Source: Vibrio crassostreae 9ZC13 (GTDB taxonomy: Bacteria; Pseudomonadota; Gammaproteobacteria; Enterobacterales; Vibrionaceae). From it: a DNA stretch of 64,000 nucleotides. This document shows positions 62,591 through 64,000 of this stretch, piece after piece. Position numbers and translations under genes: made by a program. The number at the start of each line of letters is the position of its first letter. The first letter of the stretch is position 1. The notes below the pieces were generated by a model that worked only from the letters and a program-made list of their open reading frames with translations, was not told the origin of the DNA and did not search any database. The stretch spans positions 918,903 through 982,902 of the forward strand of contig NZ_AJYZ02000041.1 in NCBI RefSeq assembly GCF_000272045.2. Direction: 5' to 3'.

Positions 62591-62813
62591 CCGGTAATCA
62601 TTTAGGCCTTTAGATGCTGAACTACGCTTGTTTGTTTTTTAGGGTGGATTTCAACATTTGGAATAGCCACTGATTCAAAGGCGCGTCTTTCTGTGAACGA
62701 CGGCTGCTCATCACATAGCTCACATCTATGGTTCATGTTCGATTGTTAAAGTTACTCCAACAAAAACACAGATACCAAACGAACAAAGAATTAGAAATAC
62801 AACGAGGTGATGT

Positions 62814-63053
62814 ATGAACAAGTTAATCGCACTTGGATTGATGGCTTTGTCTATGAACACGGCTTTCGCGGCTGACGGTACGTATACAGGGACTATCGAC
62901 ATGACAAGAAGCGAAGGTAATCAAGTAAAGGCTGAGCGTGTTGAATCTGACTTAACACTGGAAGGAAGAAATGAAGCGTCTAACGGCGGAATAAAATTCC
63001 ACAAGAGCGTCGATCAAGACCAAACGATCCAGCTTACAGGTCGTCGTGATTAA
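62814..63053 (+). CDS. Small secreted protein of unknown function
   Basis: A 79-residue frame with a good ribosome binding site (GAGGTGAT) and a clear Sec signal peptide (MNKLIALGLMALSMNTAFA, cleaved before ADG). The mature ~60 residues are polar and begin with GTYTGTIDM. No family is recognised. A terminator follows within 60 bp, so it is a single-gene unit. Confidence 0.75.
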   Translation: MNKLIALGLMALSMNTAFAADGTYTGTIDMTRSEGNQVKAERVESDLTLEGRNEASNGGIKFHKSVDQDQTIQLTGRRD

Positions 63054-63084
63054 CGTTAAAGATGTGCTTACCATTGTCATGAGA

Positions 63085-63113
63085 AATGCTGGGCCCTCGG
63101 GTGCAGCATTTTT
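63085..63113 (+). terminator. Terminator after the small secreted protein gene
   Basis: AATGCTG/CAGCATT stem followed by TTT. Confidence 0.7.
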
Positions 63114-63249
63114 CGTTATTGGGTTGTGGAGTATTTTATAAACTCTAGCGATCTAGCCTTGGCATGTTGTGTAACGTGTGGCATTTTGTTGTTCTCTAAT
63201 CTAGAACGCTATTAGGTGTTGGTTAAGCATTACAAACCAGTAAGCGAAC

Positions 63250-63291
63250 GACTCGAAAAGGGATAGGAATGACTCGAAAAGAAACGGGAAT
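63250..63291. repeat. 21-bp tandem duplication covering a translation start
   Basis: GACTCGAAAAGGGATAGGAAT (63250-63270) is followed directly by the related copy at 63271-63291. Each copy provides a purine-rich Shine-Dalgarno-like stretch and an ATG, 21 bp apart and in the same frame. Confidence 0.8.
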
Positions 63292-63586
63292 GATTCGTCA
63301 CATTTTACTGATTAAGTTTAAAGAAAACGCTGAGGCTTCAGAGGTTCAAAAACTAAAGATGCTGTTTGAAGCGATGCCAAACAAGGTTGAAGGGGTCACT
63401 TCAGTCGAATGGGGATTAAATGACAGCCCTGAAAACAAGAATCAAGGTTATACCCACTCGGTGTTAATGACGTTCGCCGATGAAGAAGGCCGCCAGAATT
63501 ACCTTCCGCACCCTGAGCATGATGTGCTGAAAGATGTGTTTCGTCCGCTTTTAGAAGACATCATTGTGTTTGATTACTCCCTGTAA
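63269..63586 (+). CDS. Dabb (stress-responsive A/B barrel) domain protein
   Basis: A 105-residue protein, or 98 if it begins at ATG 63290. MIRHILLIKFK at the second start is where Dabb proteins normally begin, and YxHSVLMTFADEEGRQNYLPHPEHD is the central family motif. Dabb proteins are small dimeric alpha/beta barrels whose substrates are mostly unknown. The two possible starts come from a 21-bp tandem duplication, so the seven extra residues (MTRKETG) may be a recent addition. I give the longer form for coverage and consider the shorter more likely. Confidence 0.85.
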   Translation: MTRKETGMIRHILLIKFKENAEASEVQKLKMLFEAMPNKVEGVTSVEWGLNDSPENKNQGYTHSVLMTFADEEGRQNYLPHPEHDVLKDVFRPLLEDIIVFDYSL

Positions 63587-63635
63587 TTAGGTTCTGAGTA
63601 GGTCTCTTGTGTTTGACTTACCTTCGATAATGAAG

Positions 63636-63665
63636 AGTTAGGGCTTATGTGATTAAGCCCTAACT
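63636..63665. repeat. Perfect 12-bp inverted repeat between convergent genes
   Basis: AGTTAGGGCTTA and TAAGCCCTAACT flank a 6-nt loop. No T-run follows on either strand, so it would be a weak terminator at best; it may stabilise mRNA 3' ends. Confidence 0.6.
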
Positions 63666-63679
63666 GAATAAGAAACGAT

Positions 63680-64000
63680 TTACTCTGTCGGCGAAATCGT
63701 GACTGGTGCAAACGATGCGACAGCATTTCCGCCTGCGCCCGGACGGTCTACATAAGGTGTGTTCTGCATTAAGGTGTAGTACACATCCACGAAGTCATCA
63801 TCATTCACTAATACGCCATCAGGAATCACATCGATAATCTTGCCTGTTATCTGAGGGATGATCGCATAACCTTGAACTTCTGGATCAGGAATCATCTTCA
63901 GTATCTCTTCTGCGGCTTGAACCAAGAGTTTTGCTAGCGCTTTGTAGTCTGTGCCATCATCGTGTTCCATCAAGATCATGTCTGCAGCGCCCCAACGGTA
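63680..64000 (-). CDS. Uncharacterised protein (N-terminal part outside window)
   Basis: The minus-strand frame is open to the window edge. The seven codons upstream of the first ATG (63979) read YRWGAAD with no stop, so the gene continues beyond 64000. The visible ~106 C-terminal residues are acidic (ILMEHDDGTDYKALAKLL, VIPDGVLVNDDDFVDVYY) with no motif I recognise and no visible signal or membrane segment. Confidence 0.7.
   Translation of the reverse strand, partial: YRWGAADMILMEHDDGTDYKALAKLLVQAAEEILKMIPDPEVQGYAIIPQITGKIIDVIPDGVLVNDDDFVDVYYTLMQNTPYVDRPGAGGNAVASFAPVTISPTE

Larger units (their letters stand above)
62464..62813. other. Intergenic region with an 8-bp tandem repeat
   Basis: It holds the tnaA terminator, the 8-bp repeat at 62553-62590 and the promoter of the small secreted protein. 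No gene is seen. Confidence 0.6.

Noticed and set aside
1..64000. CRISPR array, prophage, integron or intact insertion sequence
   Set aside because: I saw no regularly spaced direct repeats with unique spacers, no phage or integrase genes, and no complete transposase.

Overview
The window is about 64 kb of a marine gammaproteobacterial chromosome, almost certainly a Vibrio of the splendidus clade. The gene set matches the alginate-utilisation locus known from Vibrio splendidus 12B01: three SSS symporters, KdgM-type porins, PL6/PL7/PL15/PL17 lyases and a DehR-type reductase. The giant type I secreted adhesin, the tnaC-tnaA operon and moderate GC also fit Vibrio.

Layout. (1) 2-12550: the 3' part of a giant RTX adhesin, cut by the window start. 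(2) 12.6-13.4 kb: a periplasmic protein resembling cyclohexadienyl dehydratase. (3) 13.6-56.6 kb: an alginate super-locus. It holds three SSS symporters; kdgF-kdgK-eda on the minus strand; two tandem PL17 lyases; a PL15 lyase; a DehR-type reductase and an SDR; a chemoreceptor; three PL7 lyases (one with two catalytic domains, one with a CBM32); one PL6 lyase; two KdgM-type porins; an uncharacterised surface lipoprotein; a MATE transporter; three FadR-type regulators; and two probable passengers (a cNMP/CBS/DUF294 protein with a DEDDh exonuclease, and a secreted YwqK/MORN-like protein). (4) 56.7-64 kb: msrA, a pair of overlapping P-loop GTPase genes, tnaC-tnaA, a small secreted protein, a Dabb-domain protein and a partial gene at the right edge.

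How it works together. PL7 and PL6 enzymes, mostly lipoproteins, cut alginate outside or in the envelope. KdgM-type porins admit oligomers, and SSS symporters carry small products into the cytoplasm. PL15 and PL17 exolyases without signal peptides make unsaturated monomer. KdgF and DehR (possibly also the SDR) turn it into KDG, and KdgK and Eda give pyruvate and glyceraldehyde-3-phosphate. The MCP probably senses a related ligand.

Regulation. The most striking non-coding signal is a recurrent 11-bp palindrome, TTGTNNTACAA, found perfect seven times, all intergenic, with weaker copies before most other alginate genes. Its GT-N3-AC core is the FadR-subfamily operator pattern, so the three FadR-type proteins are the obvious candidates to bind it. 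One perfect copy (30972-30982) has no coding gene close to it. It sits just upstream, on the minus strand, of a hairpin and then a strong orphan terminator, suggesting an unannotated alginate-controlled small RNA.
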